A DNA stretch of 64,000 nucleotides from Agelas oroides (lineage: Eukaryota > Porifera > Demospongiae > Agelasida > Agelasidae), in assembly GCA_949130485.1 (NCBI GenBank), contig OX422184.1, positions 24,050,917 to 24,114,916 of the forward strand, written 5' to 3'. Below are positions 1 to 9,431 of this stretch, in pieces; position 1 is the stretch's first letter, and every line of letters starts with the position of its first letter. The notes under the pieces are model-generated. The model was not told the DNA's origin. It worked only from the letters and a program-made list of their open reading frames with translations, and searched no databases. The translations under genes and the position numbers were made by a program.

Positions 1-580
1 ATATGCTACCCAGATGTAGAGATCCAGTAATCTTCTGCAGATCTACCCCACTACATTGGAGGTACTCAACTCTAGCTTTGCTCAATGGGATATTTCCGGT
101 ACCGAGATCTATAAGCAACGTTTTCACTCGGGGGTCCAGCTAGATATGATGCTAGCGTGAGCAGCCGCTGAGCGTTGAAGAAATACTAAGGGGAAAATTG
201 TGCTGCGCCGAAATTTGGAGACCGACTACTGTAGAAACCTGTAGACGTCACCGGAAGACACGCTGCGAAAGACTGCCTGAGGAAAGCACTTCGCAAGAGC
301 GATGCATGTGGTAAAAATGACATACATTTTTGGCAAAGCCAATTGTTTTATTCTGAGTATCCAAGTTCTGGTTCTCCTGGTGGGTATCTGCTTCGCCTCT
401 CCCCTTCCACAATTGTCAGGAGAACGTCCGCGACTCCCAAGAAGCAGCCCTGGCTGGTAATCTATAATAAATGTCTCCACTCCATTGATCTGATAGTTGA
501 GTATTAGTTGCATACGATGCTCAAAATATTGTATCTGCATGCAAATAGCCAGTTGTGCACTGTTCTCTTTGTCTATACAG
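1..580. other. unassigned left edge, probably intron
   Basis: I recognise no gene here. The last bases before 581 form a pyrimidine-rich acceptor ending in TACAG, so at least the right part is probably the intron before the crystallin exon. An open frame on the minus strand at 226-684 has no recognisable domain. Confidence 0.4.
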
Positions 581-1110
581 TACTCTGACACTGTATGATG
601 AAGATATTGGGTCGTCTCCATCATTAGAGCTGACCACAAGTGCTTCTTCTTTAGATGATAATGGCTGGAATAACAGGGCTTCATCAGCAGTAGTGTCTGG
701 TGGATGTCAGTGGATTCTCTATGGTGCTGCTGGTTTTAGTGGCAGTACATCTGTTATCGGTCCAGGAAGCTATCCAGAATTTAGCACTTCCACCTTTGGA
801 ATACCAGAAAATTCACTTTCTGCGGTACGCTGTCTACCAGTAGAGGGCACACAAGCACTTGTTCTTTTTGAGGATGGTCATTATGTTGGCCAAATGCAAG
901 TTATCTCCTCCTCTAGACCTAATCTTGCACTCACCAACTTTGACAACATAGTATCATCCTTTATCATCACTGGTGGTACATGGGAGTTTTTTACTGAAGC
1001 AAACTACACTGGCTCTATGGTCACACTTGGACAAGGTCTCTACCCAACTCCCTTCTTTCTGACACCGATTGCAAATGATGATTTGACGTCTATGAGGCTC
1101 ATAATATTTG
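581..1110 (+). CDS. beta/gamma-crystallin domain exon of a receptor-like membrane protein
   Basis: The exon follows an acceptor ending in TATACAG and ends at TTTG followed by GTAAGA, so it leaves in phase 1. After a Ser/Thr-rich lead it encodes two Greek-key-like motifs. The first begins CQWILYGAAGFSGS and contains GPGSYPEF. The second begins ALVLFEDGHYVG and is followed by a further strand set, GTWEFFTEANYTGSM with LGQGLYPTP. The spacing of aromatic, Gly and Ser residues is that of beta/gamma-crystallins, a superfamily known in sponges (geodin of Geodia). Phase 1 matches the two Sushi exons and the transmembrane exon downstream, so I infer one gene with the crystallin domain outside the cell. 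Upstream exons and the signal peptide are not identified. The frame stays open past the donor to 1178, which would be read-through into the intron. Confidence 0.75.
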
Positions 1111-1292
1111 GTAAGAAAGGCACTTGTGACTTTATCATTAAACTGGACAATATAACTGCTTGTAGTAGATGGTTTTGATACAATATGTTTGCATGATCTA
1201 AGAACGTAATGGACTTTGTGTCACCTTGCGTGGGCGGATCAAAGAAGCCGCACGCACTTTAAGGAAGCAAGATCCCGCCTTGCCTGAGAACC

Positions 1293-1378
1293 GTGCTTTA
1301 ACCAGGTGTGAAGGTGCTTTAACCAGGTGTGAAGGTGCTTTAACCAGGTGTGAAGGTGCTTTAACCAGGTGTGAAGCG
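1293..1378. repeat. 21-bp tandem repeat, about 4 copies
   Basis: The unit GTGCTTTAACCAGGTGTGAAG is repeated about four times with almost no change, and a degraded fifth copy follows at 1379-1395. The period is divisible by three, which keeps frames open on both strands; this is not evidence of coding. Confidence 0.9.
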
Positions 1379-1983
1379 TGCTTTAACTGGGGTGTGAAAA
1401 GTACAATTAACCAGCATTGCTTGTACATGGACAGTACAGTATATATGAAACATAGCTGTATGACACGGAATGCATGCACGAAGCAGCAAGACAAAAAAAA
1501 GAAAAAAGCAGCTTGCGTACTCCTGGAACAGCGCTCAATCGAGGCATATTCAAATTTGTTCGTAGCGCTACACAGCGGACTTTCGAACACTTCTTCGTTT
1601 CAACTACTCTTTTCTAAGCCTCGCAGAGAGAGCAGCAACGCTTTAAATACGCTAGAACTGCACACGTTATTACGCCCGACCTAGCTACTCACGCTTACAT
1701 GCGGTGAGCTGCGTAAAAAAAGTGATTTTACCTCGTTTGGGCCGTAAAACTTAGTTCTTTATTCCTGCTTGCGTTCTTCGATTTACGATGGCAGAATTTG
1801 TCATCGCTGAAAGCTGAACGGCCTAGCAGAGAGTAAATAACGCTACAGATTCAGCCACGGCAGCAACGCTCGATTTGAATTGAGAAGCCAGCTAAACACA
1901 TTTACATGACGTCACGCTTGGCAACAACCGTGTGACGTCATTTGCTTAGCAACCGGTGACACAAAACACTTATAACACGCCTA

Positions 1984-2082
1984 CTACTCGGGATGTATCC
2001 GGTTTAATATCGCTCCGCCCTCGGGCGCTACGCGCCCTCGGGCGGTCGCGATTTAAACCGGATACATCCCGAGTAGACGTAT
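1984..2082. mobile_element. GC-rich foldback (MITE-like hairpin)
   Basis: The arms TACTCGGGATGTATCCGG and CCGGATACATCCCGAGTA are exact reverse complements, and the complementarity continues inward through TTTAA and CGCCC. The centre has a repeated CCTCGGGCG motif. The whole is about 99 bp. No clear target-site duplication was found, so the class is unknown. Confidence 0.6.
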
Positions 2083-2201
2083 TACTTGTACACTACAGTG
2101 TTTTTGGAAAAGCAGATTCACTGCTGGGTGCTAGAAACAGTGCTTATGGAAATACTTGTGCAAGCTATCATTTTTTTAAACTTTCTTTGTTGCTGATACA
2201 G

Positions 2202-2378
2202 CTGACTGTGGTCCTCCACCTTTCCTCATTAATGGAGCTGTGAGCTATCAAGCTACAAATGAGGGATCAGAGGGTTGCTACCAATGTAATGATGGGTTCA
2301 ATTTGGAGGGAAGGATGACAACAGTGTGCAGACCAAATGGCAGCTGGGATTCCACCCCAGTATGCCGACCACAAACAG
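2202..2378 (+). CDS. first Sushi (CCP) domain exon
   Basis: A 177-bp exon, phase 1 at both ends, encodes one Sushi/complement-control module. It starts DCGPPPFLINGAVSY, continues with CNDGFNLEGRMTTVC, and ends GSWDSTPVC, the usual Cys-Tyr/Gly-Trp-Cys pattern. An extra Cys lies just before the YQC motif. Sushi modules act in extracellular recognition. The next exon encodes a close relative, so the pair arose by exon duplication. The donor reads CAG followed by GCATGT, so the intron would be a GC-AG intron; the paralogous exon uses GT at the same place. Confidence 0.85.
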
Positions 2379-2820
2379 GCATGTGTATACTTCAATTAGT
2401 CCAGTACTAAAACAGTTACTAGTACATGTAATCATGCACATCACCAATATAACCAAACGGATACTTATATAACTTGGTACAGAACTTATATAGCCATTAC
2501 ATATCCAGCCTTATTCCTAGCAGAAACCTAGATATAGAAGGACAATTTGGAGTTAACTGAGGCATCTTGTTTGTAAGCAGTCTGCCTGCATCTGTCCTTC
2601 TACCATGGGACCAGTAGCTTACTGGTAGGAGAATCTGACTATAGTATTTTCGCCAGTCCTGCATGGGTTCATCGTGCAGACTTCACCATCTTCTTTAGGC
2701 AGAAGATTGTCTGGGAATAAGGCCAGACTAGGACTTAACATTTTTCTATAACAATACTATTTTTAGTTTTTATTCCAGTAATTGATGAATGAAATCAAAT
2801 ATCTACCGAAATTGTTACAG

Positions 2821-3000
2821 TTGACTGTGGACTTCCACCTGTCTTCCTTAATGGAATTGTGAGTTACCACGAGAACACAACTGAGGGGTTAGAGGCACAC
2901 TATCATTGTGATGATGGGTTTACCCTGGAGGGAGAGATGACAGCAGTGTGCAGAGCAGATGGAAGATGGAGCTCTACTCCTGTCTGCAGACCAAGCACAG
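2821..3000 (+). CDS. second Sushi (CCP) domain exon
   Basis: A 180-bp symmetric phase-1 exon lies between an acceptor ending GTTACAG and a donor CACAG followed by GTAGCA. It encodes DCGLPPVFLNGIVSYHEN, then CDDGFTLEGEMTAVC and GRWSSTPVC, a complete four-cysteine Sushi module. It aligns along its whole length with the exon at 2202-2378. Joined in phase it leads to the transmembrane exon at 4019. The match to the Sushi pattern is strong; ligand and function cannot be told. Confidence 0.88.
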
Positions 3001-3324
3001 GTAGCATGATAGAGCAAATTTCGAAAGTAATTGTCATTGTTGTTACTGCAAAACAAGGCAAACCTTATAACGAAGTTTGCAAATCTATTATGTGATCTGC
3101 GTAGATATATATAATAGTCAATAAGCAGGGGTTACAATTCTTTAGGGGTTGAATATCAGCACAAGAGAGTCGTACTGTTTTCCTTAGTGCCAGCCAGCAG
3201 TTTGTGGTTATTACTTCAGCTATAATATTATTATTGCTCTGATCTGCTTGCCAACATGCTGAAAAATTTGGGTGCTGGTAATAATTATAAAGAGATTCAT
3301 GAGCCAAACCTCCCTAGCTATGCA

Positions 3325-3618
3325 GAACTGAGAGAAGTAGGATAAAGCTGCAGTGGCGGTTTTATATTTGGGGGGGTGCAGCGAGCGCGAAGCGTGAGGC
3401 ACAGAGGCTCAGATTTTTAACATCCTCCAGACCTGACAGTCAGACCTTAAACCTAAGTCAAAGTCAGAGAAAAAGGTATGAAATAAAGACGAGAAAATAG
3501 AGAGGGGAAAAAAAGACAGTGACTCAGGGAGGGACTCGAACCCGCGACCTGGCAAATGGCTAGTCTGGCAAACTGAACTGAGAGAAGTAGGAAAGATAAA
3601 GCTGCAGTGGCGGTTTAA
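3325..3618. repeat. duplicated target (about 40 bp) flanking a SINE-like insertion
   Basis: The stretch 3325-3364 recurs at 3575-3618 with a 4-bp indel (starting GAACTGAGAGAAGTAGG, ending GCAGTGGCGGTTTA). The copies flank the SINE-like sequence at 3365-3574. This fits insertion with an unusually long target duplication, or a local duplication followed by insertion. Confidence 0.6.
3365..3574 (-). mobile_element. SINE-like repeat, tRNA-type B box
   Basis: On the minus strand the sequence contains GGTTCGAGTCCC, a good tRNA T-arm/B-box match, followed by a diverged body with pyrimidine runs. A second copy with about the same order of blocks lies at 45829-45980. No convincing A box was found, so the 5' part may be truncated. 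It disrupts a hAT-type element. Confidence 0.5.
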
Positions 3619-3847
3619 TGGGGGGAAGCCCCCCCAAACTTTCTCTGCCCCACCCCCTGGTATTCGTCGTTGTCACTGGCTCTAACTGACTCAGATTGCA
3701 CTAGAACCCATCTCAGAGGACCCAGAATCTAAAAGTTTTCTGTGGGGGGGGCTGGGGGGCATGCCCCCAGACCCAGCACGCTTATGCACGCTCTTATTCA
3801 CACCCCACCTTAGGCTCCCCAGTAATAGTGTCCTAGAACCGCCACTG
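3605..3847. mobile_element. hAT-type MITE with 8-bp target duplication
   Basis: The ends CAGTGGCGGTTTA and TAGAACCGCCACTG are inverted repeats. They are flanked by exact 8-bp direct repeats TAAAGCTG at 3597-3604 and 3848-3855. An 8-bp duplication and a CAGTGGCGG-type end are typical of hAT elements. At 243 bp without coding capacity it is non-autonomous. It sits in the intron before the transmembrane exon. Confidence 0.8.
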
Positions 3848-4018
3848 TAAAGCTGGATGGAAATTGAAGTCTCTTTGTGTAGTTCTAAGTTATATAAAAA
3901 ATACCATTACGACTTGTTTCTTGCATGCTGCCATGTAGCTATCCAGCAGAATAAGACTTTACACAAAATATTATGCAAGTTCTATGCTATAGCTGAACAT
4001 CTTTACTACAATCCATAG

Positions 4019-4344
4019 GTGGCTCTAGTGACAGCATCCCAGGTGTAGAAACTACTACCACTATCACAGCCATTATAGTCCCTCTCTCCTGTGTTGTTTC
4101 ATTCGTTATTGGAGTTCTGGTCGGTGCTGTGGTACACTACTGTGCTGTAAGGAAGAAACATGCAGTGACCCTCAGTGATGACCTCAATCAGCCGATGGAA
4201 CAATCCAACACACAATATGAAGATGTTACTGACTTTCAAAATCCTGAGAACATAGGTGTAAATGAGAATGCTGCTTACAACTTGCACATCATTGAAGGTA
4301 TACAATCACAGAATGATGATACACTTAGCTATTACTGTAACTAG
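4019..4344 (+). CDS. transmembrane and cytoplasmic tail exon of the crystallin-Sushi protein
   Basis: After an acceptor ending CCATAG the exon continues in phase 1 with a Thr-rich stalk (VETTTTITA). A hydrophobic membrane segment follows (about 22 residues, IIVPLSCVVSFVIGVLVGAVV), then HYCAVRKK as a stop-transfer signal. The tail of about 70 residues has tyrosines in QYEDV and AAYNLHI contexts, possible phosphorylation or sorting motifs (inference). The frame runs to TAG? no: it ends at TAA/TAG-type stop at 4342-4344. A possible donor (AAG followed by GTATAC) at 4298 would splice to a further exon, so the true C terminus is uncertain. No kinase domain continues this frame. Confidence 0.72.
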
Positions 4345-4659
4345 CTACTTTGTTTCAAAGGCCTTCACATCTTTTTTGTTTTCCCTGACTCCACAGAACT
4401 CTTTGCCCATGAATAGCTACAGTGTAAAAGTGTAATTGGATTTCACATTTTGGTCATCTCAGTAGCTACCATGCTTTTATGTGATACATAGAAATTATAT
4501 GTACCATCAAGATGTAGTTAGCTCTCAGAATGTGGGAGAAATAGCTAAGTATACATCCTCTACTGCAATCAACATAGTAGGTTGAAGCTAACCTGCATAA
4601 GTAGCAGGCTACATTATAAGCATAGGTCCAAGACCCATGTGACTCAAGGTGCAGGCTCC

Positions 4660-5580
4660 AAGAAGTGGTCCCAGAGACTGAACGTCGGAAGTCACATATT
4701 GACCTGATTGATCCCACTTCTCCCCATTCCCACCCATCCTCTCCTCAAAATTGCCAAAGAGTGTCTGAATTTCAAAGAAAACGACAGGCCCTCAGCTCAT
4801 GAGCTCTGCCATCACCTGGTTGCACTGAAAAAAGCCCCTATAAGTATGGTGACAGTGTGCAACAAAGGAGAAGACAGATCTCCAGCACAATCCTGTGTGT
4901 GGTAACATGGCATACTTTAGACCAGGGTGTAGTAGTCAAGTACATTCATACATGCAATTCAAACACAGCTCAGCCGAGTGGTCTACCCTCCCAGAGTATG
5001 TATCACAAAGCGGAACAAATTACAATCCTACAGACCTTTAGAACAGTTGGAGTAAAAATTTCAGGTGGCAACTGGTCTTTACAACACTTGGAGTAAAGAT
5101 TACAGTTGGCTATGGGCCTTCACAACACTCGTCAGGACTAGTACATGCAGCTAGTGGTAATAGTATGAACACTGGCACTGACACTCTGCAGTGGTCAACA
5201 GCCTGCAGCCTGCAGCCTACCTCACCCTTTCTCTGATGCTACAGCCACAGTCTGTGGGGACAGTCTACCTAGTGGGAGGGCAGAACAAACATGGATGGAC
5301 AAAGTCAGTCCTCTCCCAGCTGTCTGAGTCAGCTGTCACAGACTGTGGGAGCAAAGATAATCCAGATGACTACGTCACCAGCTTGAAACCAACACTAAAC
5401 GGACAGCTGCCAGCAGTCGGTGGATGCAAAACTGACAGCAACAATGTTTACTCATACAACACAAAGGTCAACTCCTGGGAGGTCATCAGCCACGTATCTA
5501 CCCCAGTGTATAGTGGCAGTCCTACCTGGCAATAAACTGATGGTAGCTACCAACTTCCTGTTGTTGCTGATCAAAACATT
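4660..5580 (+). pseudogene. degraded kinase-kelch gene, C-terminal half
   Basis: A protein-kinase C-lobe end is visible but split between frames: ERRKSHIDLIDPT from about 4677 in one frame, then HPLLKIAKECL with ENDRPSAHELCHHL in another near 4730-4815. The RPSA motif is the conserved RPS/RPT region of subdomain XI. Kelch-type sequence follows: TVYLVGGQNKHGWTKS near 5260-5310, and NVYSYNTKVNSWEVI at about 5446-5490. The expected continuation VAVLPGNKLMV is in a different frame at about 5505-5540. I associate kinases followed by kelch repeats with sponge gene families. The frame changes and missing kinase core mark this as a relic. Unannotated introns could explain part of the pattern. Confidence 0.7.
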
Positions 5581-6591
5581 GAAAGGGACTGAAATCCGTG
5601 CTGTGGTCATGCAATAACCGGAAGGGTATACTCCCCTAAAGACCAGTGACTTTCCACGGAAAAGCAGGAAATGGAGATGATGGAACTGGAAACAGAAATG
5701 GAAATGCAACTTCTTAGCTGTTTGTAGTCCTAGAAAGATTCACATGTTGTTGGCTTTTGTTCCAGAGCTATCCTCGCCTCCAGTTTTTGATTGCTTGCTA
5801 GAGTAGGAACACTGGCCTTGTTCCAAGACCAAGTGAAATTACTCTCATGATCAGATTGCACTGACTAGTCTTGTGCCCAGACCCTCTCCCATGACAACCA
5901 GACTAGATTGCAACATTGCTTGCCACAAGTGCTAGTCAATCACACTGAATACATAAACACAAAGCACAATACAAGAGTAAAGGCAAAGCACATGACTCAC
6001 AAAGTCACATGCATATAACCACTGCTAACTAGAATACAAGACTAATGACAAAGCACACTACTCATGGTGCATTTTTTGTTTCCATTTCATTTCCATTTCC
6101 TGCTTTTCCATGTGCCCGATTTTTGAGCGTATCTCCCATAAAACAATAACTCACTTTGCCATAACTGCCCCACCCATTCAAAGCTGTGTGTCAAGTGGGG
6201 GAGCACCAATGCCAGCTGAAGGAGTTAATTACTATGAGGATTGACGACCAATGTTTGGCACATCAATGTTCCGTATGTGAAAAATTCCATGCATAAATGA
6301 AGTGCATGTGAAGTTAAAACATATAGCTAATGGGACAATTATGGAGATGGGACATTTATGGCTCAGTACTACCTACTTCCTGTTGTTATTGATCAAAACA
6401 ATTTGATCCTATTCCATTTGCAATACTTTTATTTACTGATGTATTGATCATGAAAACTGATACATGGGTATGAGGCGGGAAGTACGATAGACGGTGGGTA
6501 ATAATTGGAAGTATCCAGAAGGGGTGTGAGTGAATAACACAAACAGTGGAATAAAAATAGGGAAATTAGTAAATGACTATACTAGTGAAAG
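5581..6591. other. intergenic stretch with an inverted-repeat pair
   Basis: No gene was recognised. Sequence at about 5654-5708 (AAAAGCAGGAAATGGA and GAAATGGAAATGCAAC) returns inverted at 6068-6112, so 5650-6115 is probably a foldback element related to the pair at 43244 and 44237. The stretch ends beside the stop codon of the minus-strand PHD-finger gene. Confidence 0.45.
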
Positions 6592-6812
6592 CTAGGATGA
6601 GTCGCTTGTCTTCCTTCCTTTCTGTTTAACCGCCGTGCTCTTGCCCTGAGATGGCCGACATTTTGGGCATGTGTAGATGTCGGGTACTTGGTCTTTCTTT
6701 ATCTTGGCACAGAACAAGTGGACCCACGTCTGGCATTTGTGGCACTCGATCATCGGACGCCCCGCAAACGGCCGGCGACAGAAACAAGTAACAAGGTTCC
6801 AGGATTCATCAT
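6592..6812 (-). CDS. PHD-finger exon (last exon) of a PHF13/PHF23-like protein
   Basis: On the minus strand the exon begins after an acceptor CTTACAG with [12 protein letters not shown] and ends at TAG (6592-6594). It encodes one complete PHD finger of Cys4-His-Cys3 type: CFC, then ECHKC, WVHLFC, and [15 protein letters not shown] is the signature of vertebrate PHF13 and PHF23, whose fingers read histone H3 trimethylated at Lys4. A basic Lys/Arg/Ser tail of about 20 residues ends the protein ([11 protein letters not shown]). The role as a nuclear chromatin reader is inferred from the family. The junction joins in phase 1 with the exon at 8240-8464. Confidence 0.9.
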
Positions 6813-6902
6813 CTGTAAGAGCAAAAATAGGAGGCATAATATGTGCTTCAGGACATTTTCAGAATGCTAGCTGTTAGCATATATTTAAAGAAGATTTAAT
6901 GC

Positions 6903-7110
6903 TAGGAGATGAGAGAGGGAGAGTGGGAATGGGAGGAAGAGAGAAGAAGAGAGAGGAAGAGAGAGGAAGAGAGAAGAAGAGAGAGGGGGAGGGAAGAGAG
7001 AGGAAGAGAGGGGGGAGTGGGAAGGGGAGGAAAGAGAGCGGTACAGTGGGACAAAGAGGTGAAGGGTAGAGAAGGGAAACAGGAGAAGAGGAGAGAGTGA
7101 GAATGGAAAG
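6903..7110. repeat. purine-rich (GA/GGA) simple repeat
   Basis: Nearly every base on the + strand is G or A, in irregular GAGAGGAAGA units. The open frames across it on both strands are low-complexity artefacts. Confidence 0.9.
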
Positions 7111-7174
7111 AAGTAGAAGGAAGCAAATGACAAATATCACTGTTTGTTACATAAACAATGAAAGGAGGTGCATG

Positions 7175-7648
7175 TACAGTGGAACCGCTCTATAACGGAC
7201 ACCATTGGGAACCAACATTTTGTCCCTTATAGTGAGGTGTCCCTAACTCAGGGGCTTCCGGTAGGCGTGGTACTGTGTAATCAGGCTGTTGAGTGCGTTT
7301 TCAGAGCTTTCTTTTGCTGTACGCTGGCAGGGAAGGCTAAGCAGAGGCTAGTACTACGAGTAACAGCACTAATCTAATGTCATGTTGTTAACTACAGCAG
7401 CGATGGTGGACAATCTTGCTGAAAAGGTCAATGAGTGTCCGCTAAATCAGGGTCGTTGAGTATTGCTTGCGTACAATTGGGACCGCGAAAACTGTCTGTT
7501 ATACGGAGTAGCAGGGTGTCCGCTATTCAGGGGTTGCTTAAGTATTGAAGTGAATGAAAGCACAGTCGGGACTTTCAGAATTGTCCGTTATATCATGATC
7601 ATGGGTGTCCGCTGTTCAGGTGTGTCCGTTAAGCGGGGTTTCAATGTA
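7175..7648. mobile_element. MITE with TACAGTGGAACC-type inverted ends
   Basis: The left end TACAGTGGAACCGCTCTATA and the right end, whose reverse complement starts TACATTGAAACCCCGCTTA, are imperfect inverted repeats. Both are followed inward by GGACACC-type sequence, and both ends start at TA. Several internal blocks repeat the motif GTGTCCGCTATTCAGGG. There is no transposase; a Tc1/mariner-type origin is only suggested by the TA ends. Confidence 0.65.
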
Positions 7649-7662
7649 TATACATGTACAAT

Positions 7663-7845
7663 GTAGGATAGGGTAGTAACTTGTAGGATAGGGTAGTAAC
7701 TTGTATGTTGGGTAGTAACTTGTAGGATAGTAACTTAGGGTAGTAACTTGTAGAATAGGTTAATAACTTGTACAATATGGTAGTAACTTGCAGGATGAGC
7801 TTGTAGGATAGGGTAGTAACTTGTAAGTAGGGGTAGTAACTTGTA
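7663..7845. repeat. about 20-bp tandem repeat (GTAGGATAGGGTAGTAACTT)
   Basis: The motif GTAGGATAGGGTAGTAACTT recurs about eight times with indels and substitutions. Confidence 0.9.
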
Positions 7846-8239
7846 CACTGAAGAATGTAATCAAGCTATCAATGCCCTTTTTAAGAACCAATCAACATCA
7901 TTTGGGTCAATGAAGTGACCTCTGAACTGAACACATCAACAATACTAAGAGCTTTGCAAGTGAATGAGCAAGCAATCAAGCACCATGTACACAATGCATA
8001 ATGATGTATTGCATGCAGTAGCACTCTTGGCTGCCAGTTTTATTTCTTGTAAATTCGCGAACTCATGGCTTTGTTCAAGTACCTCAGCGGGAGACGGCCT
8101 GATAAATCGACCTGAGACGTCACCACCAAATTTAAATTCCGCCAATATTTCCGGCTATATGGTATGAACAGTTCTATGAGCTTTGCAAGTGAACGAGCAA
8201 GCAATCAAGCACCGTGTTACACGAGAGTGGTTCACTCAC

Positions 8240-8464
8240 CAGACGTATACTCCAGCTTGTCATTGTTGAGCTCAAATTGAGATGGTGAGTCTTCAGGAGG
8301 AGGTGTTGCACATCCTTCCTCACCACCACTCCCCACCAACTCATCACCAGAGTCTTCGCTGCTTGTGGTACTGTTACCGCCAGAGGAGGAAGAGGAGGAG
8401 GAAGATGAGGGTGTGCTTTCTCCAGCTGAGTTGGTGTCTGTGTGGTTGGTGGTAGGCAGGCGTT
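8240..8464 (-). CDS. acidic Ser-rich linker exon of the PHF13/23-like protein
   Basis: On the minus strand this exon follows CTGCAG and encodes RLPTTNHTDTNSAGEST, then a run of about nine serines, TTSSEDSGDELVGSGGEE, and an acidic region ending NDKLEYTS. It leaves through G followed by GTGAGT in phase 1 and reads straight into DDESWN of the PHD exon. An acidic Ser/Asp/Glu linker before the finger also occurs in PHF13/PHF23. An alternative acceptor ten bases upstream (ATACAG at 8475) would need a different upstream phase. Confidence 0.75.
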
Positions 8465-8807
8465 CTGCAGCTTTCTGTATGTGTGCACGTGTGTGTGGTA
8501 ATTCTTCAAATTCAGAATTTCAGTAGTGTATACATTACATCATCATATCACTATCAGTACAATAGGAAGTCATTGATCCAATTTCAGTTATCCAAATCTG
8601 CTAATAATGAGATTCATAGATATTTCACTGTGGAAAGTAAGCTTTCCATTAGTTCACTGCACCAGTATTAGTCTTACATACTGAAGCCAAGGTGTTGTTG
8701 CTACTGTCTCAAAACGGGAACAGTAGGATCTAATTGGTCAGCATCTCATGAATACTAATGACAGCTGCTAGACCCTCTCTCACTTTTCTGGAGGGTGAGA
8801 GATGGTC

Positions 8808-8846
8808 TAGCCTCGTGCCCAGGTTGTTCGTCTGGGTACGAGGCTA
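8808..8846. mobile_element. 39-bp hairpin insertion, Mutator-like ends
   Basis: The insert reads TAGCCTCGTGCCCAG, a nine-base loop region, then CTGGGTACGAGGCTA, an almost perfect hairpin. It is flanked by GAGATGGTC (8799-8807) and GAGACGGTC (8847-8855), a 9-bp direct repeat with one mismatch. The ends match the much longer family members in this window. Confidence 0.75.
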
Positions 8847-9041
8847 GAGACGGTCTGCCTTGATAGACTAGCTTTCCACTCACCCAAACATTTCAGTTAC
8901 CTGAACAACAAGTGTCTTACTACCGTATTTCTTCCAGCAGACTCCCGGCTACTATTTTTCTAACTGCCTGTTTTTGTGCGGCTACTATTTGAGGGTGGCG
9001 TTCATTCAACGGGAAGCTAGCAGAGATCAACAAGAGCCGAA

Positions 9042-9431
9042 TACCGTATAGCGGGAAATTTTCGCTGGGTGCAAATTTTCGCGATTTTCACCGACAGACC
9101 TGCTTCCGCAAAAATAAAAACCGCGAAAAAATGAACTAAGATGGAAATTGATGACGTCATTACGTGCGTAGTCGAGTACCCGTGTGAACGAGATGGTTCT
9201 CTACAGTCTGTCTGCCCTATAAATGGTCGCTGTGAAGAAGAACCAGCCTCCTACTGTACAAAATACCAACGAAACCGTAAGAGACGTTCCGAAGATGTCG
9301 CATCAACCGGTAGGGGTGTGGTCAGATCGTCCCGCGTTCCGCGAAAATGTAAACCGCAAACATTTCTTCTGAAGAGTCAGGACGCTTTTCCGCGAAAATT
9401 TGCACCAGCGAAAATTTCCCGCTATACGGTA
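9042..9431. mobile_element. MITE with TACCGTATAGCGGG inverted ends
   Basis: The ends TACCGTATAGCGGGAAATTT and AAATTTCCCGCTATACGGTA are exact inverted repeats, and complementarity continues inward through TTCGCTGG/CCAGCGAA and GTGCAAATTTTCGC. TA at both ends may be the target duplication. A related, more decayed copy lies at 22223-22567. An open frame beginning at 9141 inside it has no recognisable domain. Confidence 0.8.

Larger units (their letters stand above)
1111..2201. other. intron between crystallin and first Sushi exon
   Basis: It holds a 21-bp tandem repeat near 1293-1378 and a GC-rich foldback at 1984-2082. No coding exon was recognised. It ends in a good acceptor (GATACAG at 2195-2201). 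Confidence 0.6.
6813..8239. other. second intron of the PHD-finger gene
   Basis: It contains a GA-rich tract (6903-7110), a TA-bounded MITE (7175-7648) and a 20-bp tandem repeat (7663-7845). No coding exon was recognised. Confidence 0.6.

Noticed and set aside
3520..3560. tRNA gene suggested by GGTTCGAGTCCC on the minus strand
   Set aside because: Only the T-arm/B-box part is present; there is no acceptor stem, anticodon arm or A box, so a SINE-like repeat explains it better.
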